Positions 12,962 through 25,575 are shown, counted from the first letter of the stretch. The stretch: 64,000 nucleotides of DNA from Medicago truncatula (GCF_003473485.1 NC_053042.1:40638762-40702761), one strand, 5' to 3'. Notes: generated by a model not told the origin, from the sequence alone. Made by a program: numbers and translations.

Positions 12962-13832
12962 GGGTTAATTAAGTTTTTGGTCTTTATAAATATCTGCAGT
13001 TTTGTTTTTAGTCCTTATAAAAATAAATCACACTTTTTAGTCCCTACAAAATTTTCCGTTAGTGTTTTTAGTCCCTATTAAATTAAAATTTGTTTAATTA
13101 TGCTTAAAATTTTAAATTTTTTATTGATTTTTTACATACTTGTTTAAAACATTATAAAAGGTTCCGTCACAATAAATTAGCTCAAAATTTTATTTTTAGG
13201 TCCAAATTTTCGTTACTTTTATCTTGAATTTTTGGCGTTTTAAAAAAATTATATTTAATTCATTACATGTTAAAAAATTCTATTTTTTTATAAAAAAGAT
13301 TATTATAATGTTCTTAACATGTCTGTTAAAAATCATTTAAAAATATAAAAGTTTAAGTATAATTAAACAAATTTCAATTTAATAGGGACCAACAAATACT
13401 TTTAGTCCTTGTAATATTAAAATTTGCTTAATTGTGCTTAAACTTTTAAATTTGTAACATATTTTTCACATACTTACTTAGAATATTATACAAAGTTCCT
13501 CCGCAAAAAAAGTAACTTAAAATTTTATTATTAGGTCCAAATTTTCATTAATTTAATCTTGAAAATTTGGTTTTAGAAAAATTCATATTTAATTTATTAC
13601 ATGTTAAAAAACTAAAAAATTTTATAAAAGAGTGTCTTACGATGTTATGAACATGTATGTAAAAAATCTTTCAAAAATTTAGAAGTTTAAGCATAATTAA
13701 ACAAATTTTAATTTAACAGGGACTAAAAACATTAACAGAAAATTTTGTAGGGACTAAAAAGTGTGATTTATTTTTATAGGGACTAAAAACAAAACTGCAG
13801 ATATTTATAGGGACCAAAAACTTAATTAACCC
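12962..13832. mobile_element. MULE-type element with duplicated interior
   Basis: Starts GGGTTAATTAAGTTTTTGGTC at 12962 and ends with the inverse, ...ggaccaaaaacttaattaaccc, at 13832. The 9-bp target duplication TTTTTTTTA is exact (12953-12961 and 13833-13841). Long terminal inverted repeats with 'tagtccctacaaaattttc' extend more than 100 bp inward. The middle holds two head-to-tail copies of a roughly 315-bp unit (about 13070-13395 and 13397-13730). Length 871 bp, no transposase. Confidence 0.82.
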
Positions 13833-13841
13833 TTTTTTTTA

Positions 13842-15419
13842 AAACTTAGACCGGACTACCTCTCATTTTTTTTTTTTTTTTGAGGGAACCTCTCAAATTT
13901 ATGAATCGTGATATATTTGTTGTGAGATATTTTTGATTTGTTTAAAAGGAATATAAATAAAAGAAAGAGAAGGAAATAATACTACAATCGTTTAGGAGAA
14001 TTTGAGTTCAACTTTTGGCTGGAACAATTCTTGGTAAGACTGTACTTATCTCGCGACTGAAGTTTGGATTACTAGGACCAGATCATAAAAAAAATACTAC
14101 AAGAATATTTATTTATTTGTAAGTATACCTATGTAATTTATTGTTGTTTATATTACTGAATTATGGGAAATTTATGAAGGTCAAAAGTACAAAATTACCA
14201 TAAAATTGAGATGGATTTATATAACAAGACAACAGAGTATAGCGCGAATCGAATTTCATATGGATTTTTTTTGCTATTTGGTCAAAAGTTTTAGGCATGA
14301 AAATATTAGAGCATCTATAATGCTAGAACTAAAAATTTGTTTTTCAATCAATTTTTGTGGGTTCATAGATGACACATACGATTTAAGAACTATCACTTAT
14401 TTTTACTCCAATGCAAGAACCATATTTATGTTCTTATATTACTTTTTAGGATCCTACAATATACCCCACATATTTCTATTTATTTTCTTTTTAATATATA
14501 TCTTCTATTTTTGTAATATATATTTAATAAAAAACAAAACAGTTTTTTAATTTAATTTTGTTAAAAGGAATGGATATAGAGTTAACTAGCAACAACCCAA
14601 CACATTTATGTTGTAGTTATTTTCTTCTTTTGGGTTTAGGACCCTTTCAATACCATTTATTTTATTTTATTTTAACTGCATTCTTTTTTGAGTTAACCCT
14701 CTTGCTCCATAGAATAGAGATATCATAATTTATAATTCTACATAAAGATAAATAAAAATCAATCAAGAATTATTTTACATATGAATTGAATTCTTATTCT
14801 CTTAAACGATTAATGTTTAAGTGAAGCTTATTTATCACTTGAGTTTAAGAGAAGAGCAAGTCCTACTTTGACACAAATACAAATGAATGAACCTAAAAAG
14901 TCAACTTTACTTATATTTAGAAACGGAGGGAGTACTCATATTTTAAAAATATATTTATGTGCTACTTAAAATTTTTGATAATGATAAAGTTTTAGTCTTT
15001 TATATTTCTTATAGAATATGATTGCTTTTTGTCCAGGTTGTTAATTTGGTCTATGTTGGATGAAATATAAGACATTGTTGGAAACATTGCTGAAAATATA
15101 TTGTGTTTTAACTTTGTTAACTTGATTTTAATGTTAAAAACAAAAAATGATATTGTCTTAAAAACCGCATCAATTAAGCTAATCCAAGCCGCATTGATAT
15201 GATTTGGATAATCTTTTGCAAGTTAACCGAACTAAATTGAATCGAATACTTTTTTATCTCGCAATTACAATAATTTTTATACTCTATAATAATTTTTATC
15301 TCGCATTACCCACACCCACTTGGAATTCAGATCTTTTACTTGTTCACCCTTCTTAAAAACAATAAAAATACCATTTTACCAACTTTAATGAAACCCTAAC
15401 TTTTCTCCCCTATATAAAT
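13842..15419. other. Intergenic; upstream region of NF-YC gene
   Basis: AT-rich. A Stowaway-type right end (aaacggagggagtac) lies at about 14921-14935 without a clear partner. The stretch around 14310-14480 (agagcatctataatgctagaac) resembles a MITE end, but I could not bound it. From about 15300 the sequence becomes the NF-YC promoter and leader. Confidence 0.4.
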
Positions 15420-16644
15420 TTGGGAAAAAAGAAATTGTTTCAATCCATCACCGTACGAGAACATTCCGAAACGTGCTTCTGTGGCGTTCGACAAACTTGA
15501 ACACTCTCGTGCAATCATCTCTCGCAAGCATCACCCACTCAACAAAAGGTACCAACTCTTGCAATTCGAATACTCTATACTTAATTCGATTGTTTAGTTT
15601 TTCTTGTTACGGTTAAAAATTCAATTTTTTCCTCTGCCGATTAACCCCAGAAATTAGTGTTTGTGGCCATGAAAGGTGATATATTTGCTTGATGGTTCTT
15701 ATGCGGAGATATAAACTTGTGAGCGGATTTATTTATGAATATGTAGAGAATTTGGGTAAAGTTGAAATTTTTCTGATGAATTTCATAATTATTTTTGGTC
15801 TTGTTATGCTTGATGTATATAGAGATAACTAGATGCTTTTTTCTTCATTCCATCCAGCACTTGTATTTCTTTTTCAAATACATGATTGGGAATCTAGAGT
15901 CTAGACAGTTTTGGAGGTTTATTTCTTTTATTCCATTCAAGCTTTTTTGTGTTTTTCAATGGTGCTGTGAAGTGGCGAAGCTAGGATTTTTTTCTTTTCT
16001 TTTTTAGGGTTTAGGGTTGCCCAAATAGTTATAATATATACTGTAAATTGTTGGTTCAAACTTGACTGTTATAATTGTCGAGACCAAGGTTCAAATGAAA
16101 TCTCACATATTTTTGAAGTTTACTCTAAAAGTACAAATGAAATGTTCAATATGTTGCAAAGATTTTAATGCCAATAGCTATTTAGGAGAAAAATTAATTT
16201 TGGGTAGGCCATGACTAGCTCCCCCACTGGTGTCGTTTGCGGATTGCAGAAATAGATGTTTGTTTAAATTCTGCTACGCGATAAACACTATTTGACATAA
16301 CTTTGTACTAAATTGTATTGGAAATGGAAACAATAAATATTTGTTCGAGTTTGGTATGCTATAGTGTTCAAATCGCAGCTCCGCTACTGGTGTCGATTGC
16401 GGACTGCAAAAATAGATGTTTGTTCAAATTCCGCTACGCAATAAACTATGACATAACTTTGTACTAAAGTGTATTGGAAACAATAAAGTTTTTGTTCAAG
16501 TCCTGGTATGCTATAGCGTTCTAACTGCTTTTGTGATTTCCCCTTTTGTTCACGTGTAATTGTTGTTACTATGTGCATATTGTTGTTTTGTTTTGGCCCC
16601 ATGTGAAGTGTAGGAATTGATTTATTTGATTTCACTTGAAACAG
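15420..16644 (+). other. NF-YC: NF-YC 5'UTR exon and 5'UTR intron
   Basis: A leader exon probably begins a little after a TATA-like stretch (ctatataaattt, about 15409) and ends at 15548 before gtaccaac. The intron runs 15549-16644, ending ...cttgaaacag one base before the start codon. Long leader introns are common in NF-Y genes. The intron contains a roughly 160-bp tandem duplication, listed separately. The exact transcription start is a guess. Confidence 0.6.
16218..16530. repeat. 160-bp tandem duplication in NF-YC leader intron
   Basis: Two diverged copies, about 16218-16376 and 16378-16530. The shared anchor actggtgtcg occurs at 16226 and 16386, followed by gcggattgcagaaatagatg and later by ataactttgtactaa and ggtatgctatag. 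Small indels separate the copies. Confidence 0.85.
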
Positions 16645-16645
16645 A

Positions 16646-17416
16646 ATGGATCATCAAGGTCATGGCCAAAACCCAAATATGGGTGTTGTTGGTAGTGGAC
16701 AAATGGCCCCATATGGTTCTAATCCATACCAGCCAAACCCTATGACTGGGTCACCTGGGATGGTTGTTCCCTCTGTTGGGACTATTCAACCTGGTGGTCA
16801 ACCAGATGGAACTCAGCTGGGACAACATCAGCTTGCTTATCAGCACATTCATCAGCAGCAACAGCAGCAGCAGCAACAACAACTCCAGACCTTTTGGGGA
16901 AATCAGTATCAAGAAATCGAGAAGGTAACTGATTTCAAAAACCACAGCCTTCCCTTGGCAAGGATCAAGAAGATTATGAAGGCTGATGAGGATGTGAAGA
17001 TGATATCAGCTGAGGCGCCTGTTGTATTTGCAAGGGCGTGTGAAATGTTCATATTGGAGTTAACCTTGCGTTCTTGGAATCACACTGAAGAGAACAAAAG
17101 GCGAACCCTTCAAAAGAATGACATTGCAGCAGCAATCACAGGAACTGATATCTTTGATTTCTTGGTTGACATTGTGCCTCGGGAGGACTTGAAAGATGAA
17201 GTGCTTGCATCGATACCAAGAGGACCAATGCCTGTTGGAGGGCCTGCTGATGGAATTCCTTATTGCTATATGCCACCTCAAAATGCACAGCAAGCTGGAA
17301 ATCCTGGTCTCATGATGCATAATCCAAACATGTATGCTCCACAGTCTCATCCGTACATGGCACCTCAAATGTGGCCCCAACCACCGGAGCAACAACAATC
17401 GCCTTCAGATCATTAG
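16646..17416 (+). CDS. NF-YC: Nuclear factor Y subunit C
   Basis: An intronless coding exon of 256 residues. NF-YC pairs with NF-YB through its histone fold, and the dimer joins NF-YA (or CO/CCT proteins in plants) to bind CCAAT and related boxes. The N-terminus is Gly/Pro/Asn-rich with a run of glutamines (about 70-79). The histone fold spans about residues 100-176: [20 protein letters not shown], then [19 protein letters not shown], then [15 protein letters not shown] and [14 protein letters not shown]. The C-terminus is Pro/Gln/Met-rich. Similarity is to the NF-YC1/3/4/9 clade of Arabidopsis. Residue 166 is Gly (AITGTDIF) where family members I recall have Arg (AITRTDIF). A leader intron ends one base before this ATG, fixing the start. 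Confidence 0.95.
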   Translation: MDHQGHGQNPNMGVVGSGQMAPYGSNPYQPNPMTGSPGMVVPSVGTIQPGGQPDGTQLGQHQLAYQHIHQQQQQQQQQQLQTFWGNQYQEIEKVTDFKNHSLPLARIKKIMKADEDVKMISAEAPVVFARACEMFILELTLRSWNHTEENKRRTLQKNDIAAAITGTDIFDFLVDIVPREDLKDEVLASIPRGPMPVGGPADGIPYCYMPPQNAQQAGNPGLMMHNPNMYAPQSHPYMAPQMWPQPPEQQQSPSDH

Positions 17417-18754
17417 ATTCTTATTATGGAAGTGTTATGGTTAGTAAGGTGAACTTTGGTGCAATAAATTAGTTTTTACAAGGATTGAAAGTTGAAGTTT
17501 TATATTGTACTACTGACCATTTCCATACATCATAGTAAAACTTAATTCTGCAGCTTTTAAATTTCAATGTCATTTTTCCTAATGGAACTTAATGTTACTG
17601 TATTAGAAATTTACAGATGAATAACCAAGTATGGTTTATGATGATTCATCACTTATTAGCACAAGATGTTTCTAAGTACAGGTGTCAATCGCATGCTGTA
17701 TTGTGATATAGCAGTAGTGGTTCCAATCTGATCTTGCATTATTAGAAGTAATATAATAATTTTTTATGTTGTGTGGAAGCATGTGCTGTTATATTAGGTG
17801 TCTAATATGGTTGAGAACACACTGAACATGAGGAAGTCTATGTTATTATAATTGAGTATTTATATCTTTCCTTTCCCCGTTTGTGTCCTCTTGTGGATTG
17901 AATATGGAACTGTTTTGTTTCACATTGAGATGGGTTGTGACAATGCAGTGAAATAGACTAATTAGTATATACTTTTTCGCCAAAAAAAAAAAAAAAAGCT
18001 TATCCTAGATCCATTGAGTTTTCCACTTTATTACTTTCTAATATATACACAAATTCATCACTTTCTTTTCAGATTATTACTAGTTAATCAAGCTACTGTG
18101 CGATAATTATGCACAAGATGCCCTTTTGTCATTTCTTTTCTGCTCTTTTATAAATGAGCCCCGGTGGGTTTCATCCAAAGGGTGTTTTATTTGACCAGCT
18201 GAAATGATTGAGGCCTTTTCTTGTACTGGTATCTATCGTAGTTCATTGTTTGTCTGATATTGCCTACGCTTTTAGATGCACTATGCAGACTACTGCTGAT
18301 TCACAACCATCATCAGTTGCGGACTTAAGGATGTCATATTGAACGGTCGGGATTGGTTATGATCCTTAGTGATGATAGAGTGTAGCTAATAGCTTATATG
18401 CAATGAAAACATATTTTGTTCACTTCTTTAATGAACAATTACATTATAGAATTATTGGGGGATATAAGATTGGTTAGGTGATTGAGGCGAGGGAGTTAAA
18501 GGAGTGAAGTGATTTAGAAGTTGAGGGTTTGATCTCTTCAACAAAATACAACCAATACTAACATTTTCCGTTTAATAATAAACAATAACAAATTACCGAT
18601 GTTAACTAAAAGCTTAATTTACCAGTCAAATATCAAATATTGAGAGCTATACTTATTTATTCCCATCTAGTTTTTCTATTTTACAAGGGTAGTAAGAAAA
18701 TAATGTCGAGGAATGTTGATGAATCCTTAATATGTCGGTGGTTCTTTCACTATC
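17417..18754. other. NF-YC 3'UTR and intergenic DNA
   Basis: Roughly 17417-17550 should be 3'UTR. Beyond that no gene is supported. There is a poly-A tract near 17982-17998, but no target duplication or element body could be tied to it. Confidence 0.4.
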
Positions 18755-19560
18755 GAGTTGGGGCTATTTCATTTTATCTTGGCCTCCCAATAGAAGCAAA
18801 TTCTATCCTATGAGTATGTCAACTTGGCTTTGTTATGCTTGGTGATTGAATTCTCCTCATTAATTTGGCGCTTGCTAGTATTCCTATTTTCTATCTATCT
18901 TATTTGAAAATGCTGATTAAGGTGTAGAAAATGGTTGCTGAATTTCAAAGAATGTTTGCTTTGGGGTGGTTCCTCGAGTTGGTCTAAAATTGCTTAAGTG
19001 GTCATGTGTGTAGGTCTAAAATAGGAGCAATTCTTAGATGGGCACAAACCCAAATCAAATTTATTTGGGCGCACACACAAATGTAAAAAATTTAAAGAGA
19101 AAGTATTTAGTCACATCATTTAAATCTATTCTCTTTTACATTTTTTCATTTGTGAATGTGTGTCCAAATAAATTTGATTTGAGTTTGTGTTCAAGATAGA
19201 ATTTCTCCTAAAATAGAGGGAGAATTATGGGTGAAAGATCTTATACTTCTTAACATAAGTTTTCTTTTTAGATGGTGCATGGCAAGGTACCTTGTCCCTC
19301 AAAAAGGTATTTTCAAGGTTTTTTTTTTTTTTGCAATGTCCCAACATGATTAGGGTGTGTGGAAGTGGAATCTCTCTCGGTGGAGGGAATTTGTGCGAGA
19401 AGAGTCTATCTTCAGTCGCTCTATCTTTTGCAGAGAAGAGATATATTTGCCGTTAATGATTTGTTGTCGGAAGGAAACTAGGAGAAATTTATTCTAAAGG
19501 AGGGTAGTTGATGATAATATCGATATCCATGTGTTCTCTAATTCTGAGTTAAGGAAAGTG
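18755..19560 (+). mobile_element. LINE reverse transcriptase remnant
   Basis: Translation near 18760-18800 gives SFYLGLPIEANS, matching the 'YLGLPIG' motif of plant LINE reverse transcriptases. About 18860-18990 gives LINLALASIPIFYLSYLK and later MVAEFQRMFALGW, corresponding to the conserved 'L..MP.Y.LS..K......I..L...FLWG' region that follows. In-frame stops are present (for example after YLKMLIKV), so it is dead. A small MITE is inserted at 19025-19207. Downstream (about 19340-19400) VWKWNLSRWREF resembles the later part of LINE ORF2. The ends are not defined. Confidence 0.65.
19025..19207. mobile_element. MITE (9-bp TSD) inserted in LINE
   Basis: A 183-bp element with about 60-bp terminal inverted repeats: GAGCAATTCTTAGATGGGC on the left and the complement of ttgtgttcaagatagaattt on the right, both including caaatcaaatttatttgg. 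The 9-bp target duplication CTAAAATAG is exact (19016-19024 and 19208-19216). This fits a Mutator-type MITE nested in the older LINE remnant. Confidence 0.85.
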
Positions 19561-21444
19561 AATTACACTTAATTATTAAGTGTAAGATCTTAGTGTGGTA
19601 TGAGGTTTGTAGATGGTTTGGGGGTGGTGATTGATATGCAGGGGAATATCCATTTGTTTTGGGTTTTTGTTACTTATTGGAAAAAATGGGAAAAAATGGA
19701 TGGAGTTGGCTCTAATTTGACAATTTGGGTTGTTAGAGGGTGATGTTCTCGACTTGGGCCATGATTTCTCACAAACAGTTGACCACATTAAGGTGCAATC
19801 TTGAAAATGACTGGTACATTGGTGGCCAGTAGATGCACACTTCTCCTTGGGGCTTATGTTTATAGTTGACCTCTTTATCTTTCTATCCTCTTCTTGATTG
19901 ATTATGAAAATATTCTTGTGGCATTTTATACTACTTCAAAAAATATTATATCCTTCTTTCCTACTTCAAAAAATAACAAATGTAGGTTACATTTTCTTGT
20001 AAAGAAAAAAATAACCAGCATTTTTAGTTGAGCGTGGCACTTAAGTCTCATGGTCATGGATACACATAGATGATCGAAAATTGGTGTACCTAATTTCAAC
20101 ACAACCACCACACTTAAATTATTAACGGAAAATCACAAATGTTCAAATATTACCAAGGAATCAACTCATACACGATTTCACTAACGAGTAATAAAAATAA
20201 AATTTGAGGTGAGCAGATTATGAAACTATTCCTTTGGCGTACCTTTTATTTTACTCGCATTTTATTCCTATTTTGGTAGATATTCAAATTATTTTGAGGA
20301 AAAAATGGTCATTTTTCTCACCATTTGCCAATATGGTTAACCATTTTGTTGGAGGTTCGATCTTTGGCCAATATATATGGAAAAACATATGTTAGGAAAT
20401 ATCAACCCTTAAATGAATCTCACTTGCTTTGAAGAATTAGTCTTCGCATTTGCGCATAGGATAATTATTTATTTTTAAAAGGCCATTGGTGCAAGAAGGG
20501 AAACATAACCACAAAATGAACTTTAACTAATATGGGCATGAGGGGGCATACAACATCATTAAAGAATAAGGCTGTGAGACCCTTGAGAGCAACTAAAAAC
20601 TATAATATAAGACAGTAATTTGTTAACGACCTATCAGTCTCTGTCCATCCAAGGATAGGGAATGTGAGGGAAGTCCATAAGGGTAGGAACAGAATCTTAC
20701 TAGTTGAGTGATGATGGGTTTAAGTAAAAAAAATAAAATCTGGAAAATGTCAAAGTAAACTTAATCTCAGAAAATCTGACAGGATCCATTGCAGTAAACA
20801 CGGCTTCTTTAGACAGAGGTCATAAACAATAGACTGTCAGCATTTGTATGAATCCAACAGCTGACCTCTAGCTGCAGATGATTGATAGGGACTCCAAGGA
20901 AACTCCACCCTTAAGGAAGGTTGGGTACAACTTTGACCCAAAGCTTGATAGAGATGAAAATAAAATGTGAAATTATTTTGGCATATTACATCTTAAACAA
21001 ACTTATAAACACTTCAGTATGAAATCTCTCCCAGATAATAATGGCGGATCATAGAATTGTGCATTTATGTGGCACTCATAAGCCACCACAAAAAATGAAA
21101 AAGATATTCTAACTGAAAATAACCAAAGTAAATAGAGACAAGTTGTACATTGACTTAAAATTACTCCTCTCAAAATAATATACTATATTCATCAGTGAAG
21201 CATTCTTACATGTCCACAAAATGGATTAATTAGCCATGTCGTGACCACTTCTTTTCTTCTACATAAAGAGAATGTCAGAGAGAGTTCTGAGCATGTATAA
21301 CACTGAATCTCAAAAAATAACTAACATTAAGATAGACACTGTACATAATACTGCTAATCAAAACCACATTTTTTTTTGACATTTGCATCAACTTAGTACC
21401 AAGTGGAATTAATAGAGGGATTCTAATAGCATATAGCCTCGCCA
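19561..21444. other. Intergenic; includes 3' region of the minus-strand ACD gene
   Basis: No gene supported. The last few hundred bases before 21445 are likely the 3'UTR of the minus-strand alpha-crystallin-domain gene. Confidence 0.4.
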
Positions 21445-23228
21445 TCACCTAGGTTTTCTTTTCACAACTATTCCTTCAAGAATCCCATCAGTACCAAAAT
21501 TACCTGAGAATTGATGAGGATCTACAGGGCCTGGTAGCTGAAATGTGATTGAGAATTGGCCTGCTGGGCAGAGGTTTTGAGTTTGCATTTCAAATACCTG
21601 AGTGCGCATTGATACAGTCTTCTCTCCTGTTGTGGTTATTCCCTGAATAAATACTTTGCCATCTGTGTCAACCTCGCAGCTGAATTCCTCTGCAATCATA
21701 AATTCAAAGTTCATTGATTTAACATATTAAGATCTCTTTAACACACTATGCTGCTGCAGAAGTGATTGAAAGACTTGCCAACCCATCATAACAACATAAT
21801 GTTTAACGATGATCAAGATCTGGTTATAGTACTCAGAACCATTGTACATTGCCAAAACATCAAACAACAGATGCAATTGCCTTCTTTCCTTGTTTCTTTG
21901 TTAGTTTTAATTCTTTTTCTCCTTTTCCAATTTTGTAGTGTAAGGGCATGCCATAAGGAGAAATATCAAATCAACATAGTTGTCATTTGAAGTCATATGG
22001 CCACATCATCGTATACATAGAATATACAAACCTTTTCAGCTTTAGATAATTTTATTTCATTAACATAATTCTCAAAGCAGTGTAATGTAGAACCCAAACA
22101 TGAACTAGACATTCCTAAAATAGAGGCACTTATAGCATAGAAGATTAGAACATAGAACTAAATAAATAGCAATCAAGTGACTTAATAAGATTTAAAAAGA
22201 AACTTACTATCATCCCTCTTCACACCAGGGAGAGACATACGAAATAGGTAAGAGTCTTCACACTCTCCAATGTCCACAAGTCCCATAATGGGACCAATCT
22301 GCCCCATAGCCGCACTTCCTGTCAATGCAAAACCACTGTTGGTAGCAGCCACAATGTTAGACCATTCCTTCTTAGTAGGACGAGAAGGAAGGAATAACGC
22401 AGCCGGAGCACCAACTTTAACAGAATCACCTTCACCATCAAGACCCATACCACCATTAAACGGCACACAGCTAATAGGGGTCACAGCATGGGCATGTGGC
22501 AGTTGGTACTTAAGATCAGAAAAATCATCACTTTCAGTCACTTTTCGAGAACTAGTTTTCCTACTAGAAGATTGAAGCTCAGGCAAAGGCAATGGGATAA
22601 TTTTTTTATGCTCAACCTTCACAACTGACTTATTACGCAAACCACTACCATCCATACAATTATATAATCTAGCAACATCTTTGTCCACAACAAAATCCTC
22701 CAATCCACTCAATCTCTTGAACCTTTCAATATCCTCTTGACTGAAGAAAAACACTTCCGGGTTATCAATAAACACAATATTTTCAATGATCTTAAACCTA
22801 TTACCTTTGAACATAGACTGAGGGTGTAATTCAAGTGGGAACAAATCAGTAAACTGAGGGTAATTGCAATTGGAGGAACCTTCCAGCCCTTGAATGAACC
22901 GGCGCAAAAAGGTTAACTTTACCGTTAATGATTTATCAACATTCCTAAGTATATAATAGTAAATTCGTTCCAATTCAGATACTTTCATATAAGAATTTGT
23001 TAATTGCTCACGTGTGTATGAAGGTAATCCTTCAGCTACTATCTGTAACACTGATTTTTTGTCACCATTGATATCAGGACCAAAGTACGTTCCCATAATG
23101 AAGTAAAGGAGAAAACATTGATCATCATTAAGGTTATTGGAATTTAGGTTTTTGGGTTTGGGTTCTAATAGTGCTAAGGTTGTTTGATATTGGTTAGGTT
23201 GTTCCATTCTATTTTGAGACTTAGACAT
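21445..23228 (-). CDS. HSP20-like alpha-crystallin-domain protein (IDM2/IDM3-like)
   Basis: Two coding exons on the minus strand: 23228-22208 and 21689-21445, giving 421 residues. A plant-specific N-terminal region (residues 1 to about 200; ...[18 protein letters not shown]...) is followed by a Ser/Lys-rich linker and, at the C-terminus, an alpha-crystallin fold (about 325-421) starting [20 protein letters not shown] and continuing across the intron with [16 protein letters not shown] to [12 protein letters not shown]. Such proteins include Arabidopsis IDM2 and IDM3, which work with the histone acetyltransferase IDM1 in active DNA demethylation; that role here is inference from memory of the family. 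Without splicing the first frame runs into the intron and stops, whereas the splice restores a good ACD. A 5'UTR intron is likely (about 23253-23418). The next gene upstream on the same strand starts at 26265. Confidence 0.78.
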
Positions 23229-23420
23229 GTCACACTAAAACCATGATTCTGCAAGAAAAATAATGAAAATGAATGAAATAGTAATGTAAATGGAAATATT
23301 GAATTAAATTGAAGGTATATGGTGTTTGTTTAGAGTTGAAGAAATTAAGTAACAGTGACATTGTTGAAGAGTGGCGAAAAAATAGGAACGGAAGAGTGTA
23401 GAGAGAGAGATACTTACATG
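23229..23420 (-). other. Leader and 5'UTR intron of the ACD gene
   Basis: On the minus strand acatgtaagtatc (about 23418) is a strong splice donor and ttttcttgcag (about 23253) a strong acceptor, both upstream of the ATG at 23228. They outline a leader intron of about 165 bp. Confidence 0.5.
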
Positions 23421-23599
23421 TGATGTGAGGTTTGAAGAATTATGAATCGCATGCATGCAGTGAGAATTAAGAATGAGAAATTAGAGAAGCTGTTTGGCTC
23501 CGAACAGGGGATTTGTGAAGGTGAAATAGAGCACCGTCTGGTAGTGTTAATGGTATGTTGGTGATGCTATGAGGCTTACCTTGGGCTTCGGAGCTATTG

Positions 23600-25575
23600 G
23601 GCTATGATACAAAGCGTGCGTTACATTTACATAGAAAGAGAGTAAGACTTTTTTTCTTTTGAAATAGAAAAAGAGTAAGACTTGTGATACATCATCTTAG
23701 TTAATGGTATTTCTTAATTGCCAAAGGGGATAATTAAATCAAGTATTTTTGTCAATTTCGTCTACGAACTATCAATCTCTAACCAAGATCCTGATTCGAA
23801 TTCAGCCTTGGGCATACAGTAGCGTTAAAACTCTTAGGGAGTGTCTGCCGCCCATTTGGGTTCCACAATGCTCGAGGGATTAGTCTCTGCAGTTGCACGC
23901 GGAGGATACCCGGTTTACACCCAAAAATATCTCTAATCAATTTAATCTCTAAACTGAAAATATATATGAATGTAAGGACTACATTGACATTTTATAATAT
24001 AGGGTCTATTTAGTATATTTTTATAGTTTAGAGACTACATTGAAGAGAGAGCGGTAGTTTAGGGCTTAAATTGATGGTTTGTTAAAAAAACATGCATAAA
24101 CTTATTTATCATGAAATATTCTTTATTATTGATCTTGAGAAGACTCGTTGACGACAAAGGGAGCGGCTGAGATGCAGTGAAAGACGACTTTGATTCACCA
24201 GAGGGGGTGATGTATCTGTAAGGACTCTAATGCTCAATCGAGTAAGGGTTTGAGAAATTTAAAAGGTTCAAATGAGTGAGGTAGCAACAAAAGACGGCGT
24301 GGACCGAGCTCAAAGACCTAAAATGGTTAGGCGGTTGCAACAAAAGCAATGCAAACCATGTATCACCGTATGACGGAGATCAAAGGGTCCTGATTTGGCC
24401 ATGGAATGCTGGTGTAGGCTTGAGCGGTCTCTTGAGCGGAGGTCGTCTATTTCGGCCTAATTAGTAATCAGATTGGGTCTTTGTCCAGTCCAGAACACTT
24501 ATGCAATATATAACTAGCAATGAGTTTGGGTCCTTCAGAATGGACTAGACCTCCGACAACATAGCAAGCCAAAGTTCAAATCTCAGTTGAGAGAGGTACC
24601 CATATTTAGTATCAAACACGCCTCAAATGAATGAAACATATGAGAAACCCAAAAAAAAAAAATGTTCCCAGGTCTTTAAGTTATTACATACCAACATTTG
24701 TCGTTAAAAAAATCAGGTATGCAGAGATAATAATAGCAAAAGTTAAATCTAAATAACAATGTAAAAGCAATTTTGTGGGATACCGGAACATGGGGAGATT
24801 TTCTCACACCAACATCTTTCTCAATTTGCTCCGAATCACACCTTTAGCTATTTGACAATGTAGTATATTGTTGGTCTAACGATTTTATTCCTCTTGTAGG
24901 AAATCACCCCAATTTATTCTCATCTGCATTTGATGATGAAATCACCCATAACTCATCAATTTTCTTCTCTCAAAAAGGTTCAAACTCGTGTTTTTCTCTT
25001 CTCAACCATTGTTCTCTTCTACAGGTTAACATGATACTAACATCTAAGCCTTAATTTAACTTTATGCCAAGTTTTGTTGTGTATCAACCCTCCGGTTTCT
25101 AGCGGAAATGAGCCCCCTAATCAAATCAAACCGAATGATACGTCCTTCGTAAAACTCATTAACCACTTGAGCTTTTTCCTTTATACACAAGCATACAGTA
25201 TCAAACTTCGTCTCATTAATTAAGCAAACTTGTCAGTAATGTATCTGATGCAATAATTAATAAGGATGATATTACTCTGAATCTATTGATCAGAAAAAAA
25301 TGCTACTATGAAATCTACAAGCAGGTCACTAATGTTGCTCAAGGAGGATTTATTCTTAATAGTGACCACTAAACAGGCCTAGCATTAGCAACATTGTAGT
25401 TTTACACTTTGCTAACACATTGAGAACAATGTTGCATCAATTTTAAATCACCATCATTCAGTAATACACAATGGAGTATACAAGAATCAACAATTACACA
25501 GAACAATCTTTCAAGAGTGATTGAATTGAATCAAACAATAGTGGTGTAGTAAAAAAAACAAAATAACCATGGCTC
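23600..25575. other. Intergenic with a dispersed repeat fragment
   Basis: At about 23750-23935 the sequence (ttagggagtgtctgccgcccatttgggttccacaatgctc, in parts) matches a type I remember as dispersed in legume genomes, of SINE or LTR origin; boundaries could not be set. The remainder shows no gene. The last few hundred bases are probably 3'UTR of the next minus-strand gene. Confidence 0.4.

Noticed and set aside
14206-14550. 114-codon plus-strand frame
   Set aside because: AT-rich, Phe/Ile/Tyr-rich translation with no family resemblance, in a MITE-like region; looks like chance.
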